Part shown: positions 45,371 to 54,301 of the stretch, piece by piece
Layout: the number at the start of each line of letters is the position of its first letter
Position numbering within the stretch: position 1 is the stretch's first letter
Source of the DNA: Anatilimnocola floriformis
GTDB taxonomy: Bacteria > Planctomycetota > Planctomycetia > Pirellulales > Pirellulaceae
Assembly: GCF_024256385.1 (NCBI RefSeq)
Contig: NZ_JAMLFW010000001.1
Span: 3,286,001 to 3,350,000 of the forward strand
Length of the DNA stretch: 64,000 bases
Direction: 5' to 3'
Notes under the pieces: generated by a model
The model's database searches: none
The model's input: the letters and a program-made list of their open reading frames with translations, nothing else
What the model was told of the DNA's origin: nothing
Translations under genes and position numbers: made by a program

Positions 45371-47224
45371 TCACGCCTTACGGATGAAATGTTCGGCGTA
45401 GCTGCGGACTTGTTTGCCGTTGAGAACGTGCACCATGCGGAGTTGCTGGATGGTGGCGTCGCTGAATTGGCCGAGGGGCAGATGTACAAATTTTTTCCCG
45501 TAGCGCTGACCAAGACGTCGCCAACCGGCGCCAGGTGGAGCAGCGGAAAGAAGTGCGATTTGCGGACAACTGCTATGGAGGCAGGCCGCGGCGAGGAGGC
45601 GTTCTTCGAGCGTTTCGGTAAAGTCGAGTTCGGGGTTCGTCCAAATGTCGGGAATGTGAATCGGCGGGAAGATCATCAGTGAGCCGCCGTAGGTGGCGAG
45701 CGCGATGCCAGGGCCGACCATTTCCTTGCTGAAGTCGGAGGCGAAAAAGGCTAACGTCGATTCCTCGTTGTGCTCTGCAAACCAAGTCGACCGCCAAGGA
45801 TAATCGCGCGGATCGGCGGGAGCATCGAAGAGCATCACGCAGGTATCGAGTCGGCCACGAGCCGGAGGCAAGATCTTGACGAAGATCTTTTCCTCGTACC
45901 AATGCCGCAGCGTGTCGCGAATGTCGACGCCGTCCATGATGCTCGTGGTAAACGGTTCGGTGCGAGCCAGATCGGCCCCCATCACCGCGCGGGCGCGATC
46001 GAACAGATGCGCACGGAAGGTTTCGATCTGTTCGTCTTCCGGCGGCCAGCTGCACTGCGAGTACGGATTCCAGCGAAGTTGCCACTTGTCCTTTTCGGGC
46101 TTCTTCGGTTTGCGTTGCAATTGCAGCGTGTGCCAGGTCAGCGGCTGACCACCGAGGCGATTATCGAGCGCGACGATATCGCCGTTCGGCAGCCGCGCGT
46201 TTTCGATGCCGAAGGTGACTTGCGGATCGAGCGTGGGACTGGTGAAGTCATAATCGCGGGCCGTTTCGGCAACATGTACGGCAAAGGCATCACCGCAGGT
46301 TTGCTGCGCGCCGACTACGATGTCGTACAGGCTGGGAGTGAGACGACCGCCGATCAACGAGAGATTACGGAGATACTTCAAGCACTGCCGCAGCAAATTG
46401 GGCGTGATACGGCGGCTCCGTTTGCCGAAGTCGGCGCGATAGCGATCGCGGGCGACGAGGAGCAACTCTTTGATGCCGTCGATCGAGAGGTTTTCATCAT
46501 CTTCGAGTTCGGCGCGCGCTCGTTCGTAAAGCGAGGTGATGAACGGCAGTTCGCCGAGCATAAAGAGGAGCGTCGGCGCATTGACCGAGTAGCTCTCGGC
46601 TTCGCTGACGTTTTCGTCCTCGGCGATGGGCTCGGTGCGTTCATTAAAAGCATCGCGGATCCAAGGCCAATCGGTAAGCGCGCACAGGGCCAGAATTCTT
46701 TTGTGCCTGCGAGTCAGTTCGTGCAAGCGGGCGGCCATATGCACGATGCGAGCCTGATGCTGTTCCGATTGGGGCGGCCGTGTGATCGGTAAGGTCGCGG
46801 CGGCGAATTGCTCGAGCGAGACTTTTTTCAGTGCATACGGATCAGGCAGAACCGCCGTCGGCGGCTCAAAGATATTCGTCTCGAGATCAATGAAGGCCCG
46901 CGGCAGATTTTTGGAGATGGCCGAACGGAGCGCGGAAATCACCGGCTGACAGGGATCGATCGGCACGAAGCTGCAGCGGTCTTCGTCTTCACCGGCGTCG
47001 TTGCTGAGAAAATTAGAGAGCGCCGGTTGAAAGATCGCCCCCGGAACCGGCAAGCGGTCGATCGCGGTTTCCACGCCGTCCTGGAACGACGGCGGGAGCG
47101 GAACCACGAGGCAATCGAACTTTTGTTCGAGCATCAGCCGACGGACGGCAATGGCGAAATCGCCACTGCCGTGCAAAACCGGAACGAGCGTGATGTGCGG
47201 GCCGAGTTGGAGCGCGGAAGTCAT
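45371..47224 (-). CDS. Large cytoplasmic protein of unknown function
   Basis: A 617-residue protein that I cannot place in a named family with confidence. It has no signal peptide or membrane helix. The N-terminus reads ITLVPVLHGSGDFAIAVRRL, followed by DCLVVPLPPSFQDGVETAID. This 'HGSGxxA-Rr-L ... lvPLPP' layout recalls the opening of DUF5682/TraB-like proteins, but key residues differ. Later landmarks are RRHKRILALCALTDWPWIRD, then RYRADFGKRSRRITPNLLRQ, a helical middle, and a strand-rich C-terminal third (GPGIALATYGGSLMIFPPIH). The upstream sugar isomerase gene ends only 18 bases before it, so both are probably on one transcript. The start ATG at 47224 follows that gap directly. Confidence 0.75.
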   Translation of the reverse strand: MTSALQLGPHITLVPVLHGSGDFAIAVRRLMLEQKFDCLVVPLPPSFQDGVETAIDRLPVPGAIFQPALSNFLSNDAGEDEDRCSFVPIDPCQPVISALRSAISKNLPRAFIDLETNIFEPPTAVLPDPYALKKVSLEQFAAATLPITRPPQSEQHQARIVHMAARLHELTRRHKRILALCALTDWPWIRDAFNERTEPIAEDENVSEAESYSVNAPTLLFMLGELPFITSLYERARAELEDDENLSIDGIKELLLVARDRYRADFGKRSRRITPNLLRQCLKYLRNLSLIGGRLTPSLYDIVVGAQQTCGDAFAVHVAETARDYDFTSPTLDPQVTFGIENARLPNGDIVALDNRLGGQPLTWHTLQLQRKPKKPEKDKWQLRWNPYSQCSWPPEDEQIETFRAHLFDRARAVMGADLARTEPFTTSIMDGVDIRDTLRHWYEEKIFVKILPPARGRLDTCVMLFDAPADPRDYPWRSTWFAEHNEESTLAFFASDFSKEMVGPGIALATYGGSLMIFPPIHIPDIWTNPELDFTETLEERLLAAACLHSSCPQIALLSAAPPGAGWRRLGQRYGKKFVHLPLGQFSDATIQQLRMVHVLNGKQVRSYAEHFIRKA

Positions 47225-47242
47225 ACGTTCCTATTTAGCATG

Positions 47243-48103
47243 TTACGCATTCGCTTTGGCGATCGCTTCCTTGGCGACATCCAGGCACTGCTTCATGTCG
47301 CTGATCGGATCTTTCGGATTGGCTTCGTATTCGAGGGCCAACGAACCATCGGCGGGGAATTTGATCTTCTTTAGCGCCTTGAACAGGCCGACCACATCGA
47401 GGTGCCCCTTGCCGATGACGACGTTGCTCGACTTCGGCGTGTTCGACTCTTTTTCGTCCTTGATGTGCACACCGAACACGCGATCGCCGAGCTCGAGAAC
47501 GCACTTCACCGGATCTTCGCCGCTGCGAATGAAGTGGCCGCAGTCGACGCACGAGCCGAAGTTCTTGTGGCGACCTTCGACGGCTTTCTTGACGCTTTCG
47601 AGCTTGTCGAACAGCGCGCCCGGGCCGTGATTGTGAATGGCGATGCGGATATCGTACTCGGCGACGAGCTTGTCGAGGCTGTCGTACGAGTCGGGCGTGG
47701 GATTGGCCGTAATCACACGGACGCCGATCTTCTTGGCAAAGTCGAACAGCTTGCGGTTGGCTTCGTGATCCTTGCCAAAGCCATGCACGCCGTGGCCCGA
47801 GAGCTTGATGTCGGCATCTTTGAGGAGCTTTTGCGTCTCGGCGATTTTTTCGTCGGTGGCTTTGGCATCGAGATGCTTGTTGAAGAACTCGGCGTAGTGC
47901 AGACCCATGCCTTGCAAGTGCCGGACGGCGGCGACGACGTCGAAGTCACGCAGCGAGTAGCTCTGCGCACCGAGCGGAAAACCGCCCCACGGATCATCGG
48001 CCAGCAGATTGGCCTTGGCGAGGACTTGCGGGACGTCGAACCAGGTAGCTCCGGCCGCAGCAGCGGCAGAGATGGCGAGAAAGCGTCGGCGGGAGAGGGA
48101 CAT
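47243..48103 (-). CDS. Tat-exported sugar phosphate isomerase/epimerase family protein
   Basis: The 286-residue product has a twin-arginine leader (SLSRRRFLAISAAAAAGATW, residues 2-21) and a TIM-barrel core of the xylose-isomerase-like superfamily. Features are GAQSYSLRDFDVVAAVRHLQ near 44, GLHYAEFFNKHL near 67, VRVITANPTPDSYDSLDKLV near 128, and RIAIHNHGPGALFDKLESV near 150 with candidate metal-binding His/Asn. CVDCGHFIRSGEDPVKCV and GVHIKDEKES complete the usual metal set. Planctomycetes have many exported paralogues of unknown substrate. It is divergent from the beta-barrel gene and followed closely by the 617-residue gene. Confidence 0.88.
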   Translation of the reverse strand: MSLSRRRFLAISAAAAAGATWFDVPQVLAKANLLADDPWGGFPLGAQSYSLRDFDVVAAVRHLQGMGLHYAEFFNKHLDAKATDEKIAETQKLLKDADIKLSGHGVHGFGKDHEANRKLFDFAKKIGVRVITANPTPDSYDSLDKLVAEYDIRIAIHNHGPGALFDKLESVKKAVEGRHKNFGSCVDCGHFIRSGEDPVKCVLELGDRVFGVHIKDEKESNTPKSSNVVIGKGHLDVVGLFKALKKIKFPADGSLALEYEANPKDPISDMKQCLDVAKEAIAKANA

Positions 48104-48482
48104 GGATGTTGGCCTTGTGACTGATTGGAAAGGGAATGAACCGCCGCATTATGGGTTGCACGGCGGTGGTTCTCAATCAGTGCTAGCGGGCCGCGGCGAG
48201 CGAGTAAGAGATTTTGGTGGTGCTGGCAAATTGCGGCGACGTTCTCTCTTTGGGGAAAAATGACGATTGTAGCGGAAGTTCTGGTTTTACGCGTTGTGCC
48301 GAACCGATAGGAGATTCCGAGCCGAGATTGCGCGGCATTGGCTGACGTTGCCGATGAGCGAAATCTGGGCGGAGCAAATGCAAGCACAAAAGACTCGACG
48401 ACGCGTGACGCGCGGGCCATCGCCCGTGAGTCAGAACGTGGTCAGGCACTAGGAAAATCCTATGAGCCGCGGAGATTCGCCG
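48104..48482. other. Divergent intergenic region
   Basis: About 380 bases separate the sugar isomerase gene (minus) from the beta-barrel gene (plus). It should contain both promoters. No repeat, hairpin with a T tract, or additional open frame with coding character was found. Confidence 0.4.
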
Positions 48483-49766
48483 ATGAACTGTCGCTGGGCG
48501 TGGATGTTGCCCGTGCTATCGATTTTCACCATGTTGCTGAGCGACTCGAGCGCGCACGCCCAAGGTATGCCGCCTGGTCCAGGCGGTCCGCCGCCGGGCA
48601 TGATGGGTCCGGGCGGACCCGGCATGGGTCCAGGCATGATGGGGCCTAGCCCCGGCATGTACGACCCCGACTCGATGGGCGGCATGGGCATGTCAGGTCC
48701 CGCCGACGGCGGGCCTGGTATGGACTGTGGTCCGGATGGCGGCCGCATGTGCAACGGCCTGCTCGGCGACATCCTGGGCATCCTCGCTCCCTACGGCGAT
48801 GGCGGATGTGCCGCGCCACGGTGGTTCGACATCGATGTCGGCGTGATGGTGCTGAAGCGTGATAACACGGGCTTCAACATACCGTTTGCCTCGGAAAATC
48901 CCGGCGTGAACAACGTCGTGCTCGACACCGACGATCTCAATTTCAATTACTCGACCAGCTTCAAGCTGACCTCGATGATTCAATGGGGTCCCGGCAGCGA
49001 CGTCGAGTTCACCTACTACGGCCTCTTCGGCTGGACGTCGTTTGCCCAGGTGCAAAGCAACGGCAACCTGTTCTCACCGTACAGCCAGTTCGGTACGAAT
49101 CCAGCCGGTGGTTTTCCGGAAGTCGATGGAGCCGACTTGGCATCGATCCGCTACTTCAGCACGTTCAACAACTACGAAGTGAACTACCGCCAACGTTGGC
49201 AATCGCCCAACTGCCGGTACCAAGGCTCGTGGTTGTACGGCTTCCGCTACTTCCAGCTCGACGAAGACTTCAACTACCGCACGGCCGTCGATACCGACGC
49301 CAACGGCGTGGATGACACCTTCACCCGCTCGAACGTCAACGTCAACAACGCGATGCCCGGCATGCAAATCGGCGGCGACGTCTGGATCTGCTTGCTCCCT
49401 GGTTTGCGAATTGGTGGCGAAGGCAAGTTCGCCTTGCTCGGCCAACATTCCAATATCAACAACACCATCGCTGTGGTCGATCCCGGTGGCGTGACGCGGT
49501 TCAACGACAGCCTGAAGGTGGGCGATGTCGCCTTCCTCGGTGATCTGGCCGCTTATGCGACCTACCGCATCAACTACCACTGGACGTTCAAGGCCGGCAT
49601 CCAAGCGTTGTACCTTGACGGTGCTGCACTCGCCGCCGAAAACTTCAACCCGAACCCGCCGAACATCTTCCTGCCAGGGCCGGCTCCGGTTCGCCAGAAT
49701 GTCGCTCACGAAAACGGCGATGTCCTCTGGTACGGTTATACGGCCAGCCTCGAATACCTGTGGTAA
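48483..49766 (+). CDS. Outer-membrane beta-barrel-type protein (BBP7/DUF1551-like)
   Basis: The 427-residue product has a signal peptide (MNCRWAWMLPVLSIFTMLLS, cleavage near SAHA-Q). A Gly/Pro/Met-rich segment of about 70 residues follows (PGPGGPPPGMMGPGGPGMGP). The remaining 330 residues alternate polar and aromatic strands, such as WFDIDVGVMVLKR, DVEFTYYGLFGWTSFAQVQ, YEVNYRQRWQSPNC, LYGFRYFQLDEDFNYRT and FLGDLAAYATYRINYHWTFK. It ends in an aromatic residue (ASLEYLW), as outer-membrane barrels often do. The pattern fits the planctomycete BBP7/DUF1551 family. The ATG at 48483 has GGAGA at good distance; the ATG at 48462 would overlap it. A terminator follows. Confidence 0.85.
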   Translation: MNCRWAWMLPVLSIFTMLLSDSSAHAQGMPPGPGGPPPGMMGPGGPGMGPGMMGPSPGMYDPDSMGGMGMSGPADGGPGMDCGPDGGRMCNGLLGDILGILAPYGDGGCAAPRWFDIDVGVMVLKRDNTGFNIPFASENPGVNNVVLDTDDLNFNYSTSFKLTSMIQWGPGSDVEFTYYGLFGWTSFAQVQSNGNLFSPYSQFGTNPAGGFPEVDGADLASIRYFSTFNNYEVNYRQRWQSPNCRYQGSWLYGFRYFQLDEDFNYRTAVDTDANGVDDTFTRSNVNVNNAMPGMQIGGDVWICLLPGLRIGGEGKFALLGQHSNINNTIAVVDPGGVTRFNDSLKVGDVAFLGDLAAYATYRINYHWTFKAGIQALYLDGAALAAENFNPNPPNIFLPGPAPVRQNVAHENGDVLWYGYTASLEYLW

Positions 49767-49810
49767 GCTTGCCGCTGGTAAACACTGCTAACTGAATTGC
49801 GAATCTCAAA

Positions 49811-49845
49811 CGCCCCGCGAATCAACTCGCGGGGTGTTTTTGTTT
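49811..49845 (+). terminator. Rho-independent terminator after the beta-barrel gene
   Basis: CCCCGCGA at 49813-49820 and TCGCGGGG at 49827-49834 form a perfect 8-bp GC-rich stem with a six-base loop, followed by TGTTTTTGTTTC. Confidence 0.9.
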
Positions 49846-49918
49846 CTTGCCACTGATGCTCGCTGGCAACGTGTAAAATGCCGGTCGTGAACCTATCGTC
49901 AAACAGTGAGGCCGAGGC

Positions 49919-51085
49919 GTGATTCTGCACGTTGACATGGACGCTTTCTATGCGTCGGTTGAAGAACGTGAAGATCCGCGACTCGTCGGCCAGCCGGTGA
50001 TCGTGGGCGGCGCTGCCGCGGGCCGCGGTGTGGTGGCGGCTGCCAACTACGAAGCTCGCAAGTACGGCGTGCACAGCGCCATGGCTTCGGCGCGAGCTTA
50101 TCGGCTGTGTCCGCAAGCCGTCGTCATTCGGCCGCGGATTGATTTCTATGCGGCGGTGTCGCGGCAGATCCGCGAGATCTTTGCCCGCTATACGCCCATC
50201 ATCGAGCCGTTGTCGCTCGACGAAGCTTTTCTCGATGTCCGCGGCAGCCTGTCGTTGTTCGGCTCGGCAGCAAAGATTGGCAAGATGATCAAGACGCAGA
50301 TTCGCGACGAGCTGCGGCTGGTCGCCTCGATCGGCGTGGCGCCGAATAAGTTCCTCGCCAAGATCGCCAGCGATTTGCGAAAGCCCGACGCATTTGTCGT
50401 AGTTGAGCCAGACCAGGTCCAATCTTTTCTCGATCCGCTACCGGTGAGCCGCTTGTGGGGCGTCGGCAAAGTAACGCAGGGAACGTTTGCCCGCCTCGGC
50501 CTGCAAACCATCGACCAGTTGCGCAAGTTATCCGTCAAAGAACTGACCGCCATCATCGGCAGCGCGGGTGAGCACTACTGGCGTCTTGCGCAAGGCCTGG
50601 ATGAGCGCGCCGTGGTGCCCGATCGCGAAGCGAAGTCGATCTCGAATGAGACGACTTTTGCGGAAGATATTCAGGACGACGAAGTGCTGCAGGATTGGCT
50701 GGCGGAGCTGGTCGATCAAGTGGCCCGCCGCCTGCGTAGCCATGATTTGAAGGGACGCACCATCGAAATCAAGATTCGCCATGCCGACTTTCAGACGCTC
50801 ACTCGTTCGTTCACCCTGCGCGCGGCGACCAACATTACCAGCGAACTTTGGGACGCTGCGAAAACCTTGTTCGCCGACAAGATCGCCGGCCAGCATCCGC
50901 CGATCCGCCTGCTCGGCTTCGGCGTGCATGGCATCGGAGAAGCTGCAGCGCCCCGGCAGCAAGACTTATTCGGCGAAGACAACCGCGACAAGCAACGGCA
51001 ACTCGATCAGGTGGCCGATCAAATCGTGGCTCGCTTCGGCAAGCAATCGTTGCGTCGCGGGCGAAATGCGAACCGGCCACAGTAG
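49919..51085 (+). CDS. dinB: DNA polymerase IV (Y-family translesion polymerase)
   Basis: DinB is an error-prone polymerase that bypasses damaged template. The 388-residue product begins with GTG and the catalytic motif ILHVDMDAFYASVEER, giving Asp6 and Asp8. SLDEAFLDV near residue 100 supplies the remaining Asp/Glu pair. SIGVAPNKFLAKIASDLRKP, WGVGKVTQGTFARLGLQTID (helix-hairpin-helix) and the little-finger domain follow. Near residue 347 is QQDLF, which matches a beta-clamp-binding motif. All active-site residues appear intact. There is no recognisable LexA box by eye in the short upstream gap, so damage induction cannot be claimed. Confidence 0.95.
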   Translation: MILHVDMDAFYASVEEREDPRLVGQPVIVGGAAAGRGVVAAANYEARKYGVHSAMASARAYRLCPQAVVIRPRIDFYAAVSRQIREIFARYTPIIEPLSLDEAFLDVRGSLSLFGSAAKIGKMIKTQIRDELRLVASIGVAPNKFLAKIASDLRKPDAFVVVEPDQVQSFLDPLPVSRLWGVGKVTQGTFARLGLQTIDQLRKLSVKELTAIIGSAGEHYWRLAQGLDERAVVPDREAKSISNETTFAEDIQDDEVLQDWLAELVDQVARRLRSHDLKGRTIEIKIRHADFQTLTRSFTLRAATNITSELWDAAKTLFADKIAGQHPPIRLLGFGVHGIGEAAAPRQQDLFGEDNRDKQRQLDQVADQIVARFGKQSLRRGRNANRPQ

Positions 51086-51182
51086 GCTGACGGCTCACTC
51101 CTTGGTCAGCCGTTGAAAAGTCACTATTCTGACTGGCGATGTCAGCATCGTGTCGCGTGAAAGTTTGCCGGAGAAAATCGCT

Positions 51183-51716
51183 ATGACGTGGCTTTGTTTG
51201 CTGTGGGCCGTGGCGGTAAATCCCACGTTGCAGACACACTTCGTCGCCGACGAACCGGCGCTCGTCATTATCGACCAAGCCGGCAAAAAACAGTCCGTCA
51301 CCGCTACGGAGTTCGGCAAGCTCGCGCGTCGGAAAGTCAAAGCCACCGACTACGCCAATGCCGAAACCGAGTTCGAGGGAGTCACACTCGCCGACCTGCT
51401 GCAATCGGCAGGCGTGGTGTTCGGCAAAGAGCTAAAGGGAAAGGGAGCGGCCACAGTGGTCGTGCTCGAGGCCAGCGATGGCTATCGCATTCCGATTACG
51501 CTGCTCGAGATCGACCCTGGCACCACGGAGCAAGTCGTGCTGGTCGCGGATCAGCGTGACGGCAAACCTTTGAGCGAGAAGGAAGGCCCTTTCCGTCTGG
51601 TGATTCCCGGTGATAAGCGGCAGATCCGCTGGATTCGGATGGTCCGCACCATTCGGCTGGTGAATCTGCAGGAACTGCCGCTGATCCCGACAGCACCTAA
51701 AGACGCCGCCAAGTAG
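51183..51716 (+). CDS. Sulfite-oxidase-fold (molybdopterin-binding-like) protein
   Basis: The 177-residue product has an N-terminal hydrophobic signal (MTWLCLLWAVAVNPTLQTHF) and one domain resembling the oxidoreductase molybdopterin-binding fold. The segments EFEGVTLADLLQSAGVVFG, VVVLEASDGYRIPITLLEID, VVLVADQRDGKPLSEKEGPF and RLVIPGDKRQIRWIRMVRTI follow the order seen in that fold. The Cys that ligates molybdenum in sulfite oxidases is absent; the mature domain has no Cys. It may thus be a non-catalytic binding version. The ATG at 51183 is preceded by GGAG; an ATG at 51150 is less likely. Confidence 0.75.
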   Translation: MTWLCLLWAVAVNPTLQTHFVADEPALVIIDQAGKKQSVTATEFGKLARRKVKATDYANAETEFEGVTLADLLQSAGVVFGKELKGKGAATVVVLEASDGYRIPITLLEIDPGTTEQVVLVADQRDGKPLSEKEGPFRLVIPGDKRQIRWIRMVRTIRLVNLQELPLIPTAPKDAAK

Positions 51717-51761
51717 CAAGCGATATAGTTCTCTCGCGCACACAGCACCTTTGAAATAGAA

Positions 51762-52742
51762 ATGGCAATCATGAAGTTTCGTCGACTAGGTCGGACTAAC
51801 TGGCAAGTGAGCGAAATCGGCTATGGCATGTGGGGGATGGCCGGCTGGACAGGTTCCGACCTGGACGAGGTGAATCGCGCGCTGCGTTACTCCGTGGAGC
51901 TCGGCTGCAATTTTTTCGACACAGCCTGGGGATATGGCGCCGGCAAGAGCGAAGCGATTCTCGGTCAGCTCGTGCGCGACTTTCCCGATCGCAAACTTTA
52001 TACGGCGACCAAGATTCCGCCGAAGAACTGGAAATGGCCCAGCCGGCGCGAGTTTACGTTGGAGGATTGCTTCCCGCCTGAGCACATCGAAAAGTATGTC
52101 ACCGATAGTTTGAAGAACGCCGGCCTGCCGTCGTTCGACTTGATGCAATTTCACACTTGGGAAGACAGCTGGTTGCAGGACGACCGTTGGTATCACAAGT
52201 TGTCCGACCTGAAATCGCAGGGGCTCTTTCACGCGATCGGCATTAGTCAGAACCGCTGGGAACCCTGGAATGGCGTGGCTGCGGTGAAGAGCGGGCTGAT
52301 CGACTGCGTGCAGGTGATCTACAACATCTTCGATCAGAACCCCGTCGATGAACTCTTTCCTGCTTGTCGCGAGCACGACGTCGGTGTGATCGCACGCGTG
52401 CCGTTTGACGAAGGCACGCTGACGGGAACTTTGACGAAGCAATCGACCTGGCCAGCTGACGATTGGCGCAGCAGCTACTTCGTGCCGGAAAACCTGAACT
52501 CCAGTGTCGATCACGCCGAGGCGCTGCGTCCACTCGTTCCGGCAAACATGACGATGGCAGAGATGGCCCTCCGGTTCATTCTTTCCGAACCAACGGTCAG
52601 CACCATCATCCCTGGCATGCGATCGCTGAAGAACGTCGCAGCCAACATGGCCACTAGCGACGCCGGCGCGCTCGATGCGCAACTGCTCGGCCAACTCGCC
52701 GAGCATCGTTGGGACCGTCAGCCGACGGCGTGGTCGCAGTAG
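51762..52742 (+). CDS. Aldo/keto reductase
   Basis: The 326-residue product has the TIM-barrel AKR pattern: FRRLGRTNWQVSEIGYGMWG at the N-terminus, GCNFFDTAWGYGAGKSEAIL with the catalytic Asp and Tyr near residues 50-56, YTATKIPPKN with the catalytic Lys near 83, and LMQFHTWEDSW with the His near 130. NADPH-binding residues are expected in IIPGMRSLKNVAANM near 287. Many plant and bacterial homologues reduce sugar aldehydes. It is followed after 63 bases by a Gfo/Idh gene, so both may act on sugars. The ATG at 51762 is near another at 51771; either could be used. Confidence 0.92.
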   Translation: MAIMKFRRLGRTNWQVSEIGYGMWGMAGWTGSDLDEVNRALRYSVELGCNFFDTAWGYGAGKSEAILGQLVRDFPDRKLYTATKIPPKNWKWPSRREFTLEDCFPPEHIEKYVTDSLKNAGLPSFDLMQFHTWEDSWLQDDRWYHKLSDLKSQGLFHAIGISQNRWEPWNGVAAVKSGLIDCVQVIYNIFDQNPVDELFPACREHDVGVIARVPFDEGTLTGTLTKQSTWPADDWRSSYFVPENLNSSVDHAEALRPLVPANMTMAEMALRFILSEPTVSTIIPGMRSLKNVAANMATSDAGALDAQLLGQLAEHRWDRQPTAWSQ

Positions 52743-52805
52743 TTAGCGCCCGCAGGCGGCATTAAGATAGCGGCAACCATTCACCTCTCTCAGGAAGCTA
52801 TTCCG

Positions 52806-54278
52806 ATGAAACTTTCACGTCGTGACTTTGTTGAAAACGCCATCCTGGCCGCTACCGCTGCCCTGGCGACCGGCGCGGCCAAGAATGCCTTCGCTCAAGA
52901 AGAGTCTTCCGCCGCCAAGGTCGGTCCGAACGACAAACTGCGGGTCGCGGTCATCGGCGTGAACGGTCAGGGCGGCGGCCACATCGGCGAATGGGTCAAG
53001 AATCCCGATGTCGATCTGGTGGCGATTTGCGATGCTGATCCCGGCGCGTTCGGCCGGCGCGAAGGGCAATTCAAGGACCTGAAGAACCCGCCGAAGTATG
53101 TGCAGGACATTCGCAAGCTGCTCGAAGACAAGACCATCGATGCCGTTTCGATCGCTACGCCGAATCACTGGCACGCACTGATGGCCATTTGGGCGATGCA
53201 GGCCGGCAAGGATGTGTACGTTGAAAAGCCCTGCAGCCACAACGTGCAAGAAGGCCGCGTGATCACGCAGTGGGCTCGTAAGCTCGGCCGCATTTGCCAG
53301 ATGGGCGTGCAGAGTCGCAGCATGACGGGCATGCGGCAGACGCTGGAGTTCGTCCACAGCGGCAAACTCGGCAAAGTGACTGCCGCTCACGCCATTTGTT
53401 ATCGCCAGCGCGACAGCATCGGTCTGGTCGATACCGAAGCGCCGATTCCCAAGGGAATGGATTTCGATCTGTGGTGCGGCCCCGCGCCACATGTTGTGCC
53501 GAAGCGGAAGAAGCTGCACTACGACTGGCACTGGGTGCGTGCGACCGGCAACGGCGACCTCGGCAATCAAAACCCGCATGAACTCGACAAAGCCCGCTGG
53601 GGTCTCGGCAAACAAGAGTTGCCCAAACGTGTCGTCAGCCTCGGCGGCCGGCTCGGTTACATCGACAACGGCGACGTCGCCAACAGCCAGGTCACCATCT
53701 TTCAATGGGACGACGCGCTGCTGATCTCCGACGTCCGCGGCCTCCCGATCAAATCGCCAGTAACATTCGGCTTGCCCGGCGGCGGGCCGTTCAAAGGCGC
53801 CGCGAACATTTGGTACGGCACCGAGGGCTATGCGGTTGGTCCCAACTACACTTCGGGAGTCGCCTTCGATTACGACGGCAAAGAGCTCGGCAAATGGAGC
53901 GGCGGCAGCTACCAGGCCCACTTCGCCAACTTCGTGAAAGCGATCCGCAGCCGCAACCACAAGGACTTGCATCTCGACATCGAAGACGGCCACCTGTCGA
54001 GCGCTCTGGCCCACCTCGGCAACGTCTCATGGCAACTCGGCAAAGCAGTGCCCCTCGGCACTCGCCCCAGCATGCTCGCCGAAGACAAGCACGTGGTGAA
54101 AACACTCACCAGCTTCGAAGAGCACCTGAAGGAACACAACATCGACGTCACGAAGACACCGTTCGCGCTCGGCCAAGAGCTGGTCATCGATCCGAAGACG
54201 GAATTGTCGACCGACGACGCGGCGAACAAGTTGTTTACGCGCGAGTATCGGAAGGGATATGACTTGCCGCGGGTGTAG
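52806..54278 (+). CDS. Tat-exported Gfo/Idh/MocA family oxidoreductase (long form)
   Basis: A 490-residue protein with a twin-arginine leader (KLSRRDFVENAILAATAALA, residues 2-21) and mature start near AQEESS. The Rossmann motif is RVAVIGVNGQGGGHIGEW near 48. The EKP motif is clear in KDVYVEKPCSHNVQEG near 140, and the C-terminal catalytic domain contains HYDWHWVRATGNGDLGNQNP near 245. The length and the W-rich WCGPAPH segment match the large planctomycete group of secreted Gfo/Idh paralogues that usually lie next to sugar-metabolism genes. The substrate is unknown. It is in line with the aldo/keto reductase and the SUKH-like gene. Confidence 0.92.
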   Translation: MKLSRRDFVENAILAATAALATGAAKNAFAQEESSAAKVGPNDKLRVAVIGVNGQGGGHIGEWVKNPDVDLVAICDADPGAFGRREGQFKDLKNPPKYVQDIRKLLEDKTIDAVSIATPNHWHALMAIWAMQAGKDVYVEKPCSHNVQEGRVITQWARKLGRICQMGVQSRSMTGMRQTLEFVHSGKLGKVTAAHAICYRQRDSIGLVDTEAPIPKGMDFDLWCGPAPHVVPKRKKLHYDWHWVRATGNGDLGNQNPHELDKARWGLGKQELPKRVVSLGGRLGYIDNGDVANSQVTIFQWDDALLISDVRGLPIKSPVTFGLPGGGPFKGAANIWYGTEGYAVGPNYTSGVAFDYDGKELGKWSGGSYQAHFANFVKAIRSRNHKDLHLDIEDGHLSSALAHLGNVSWQLGKAVPLGTRPSMLAEDKHVVKTLTSFEEHLKEHNIDVTKTPFALGQELVIDPKTELSTDDAANKLFTREYRKGYDLPRV

Positions 54279-54301
54279 CTCGAAGTTGTGGCGAGTGCAT
54301 C

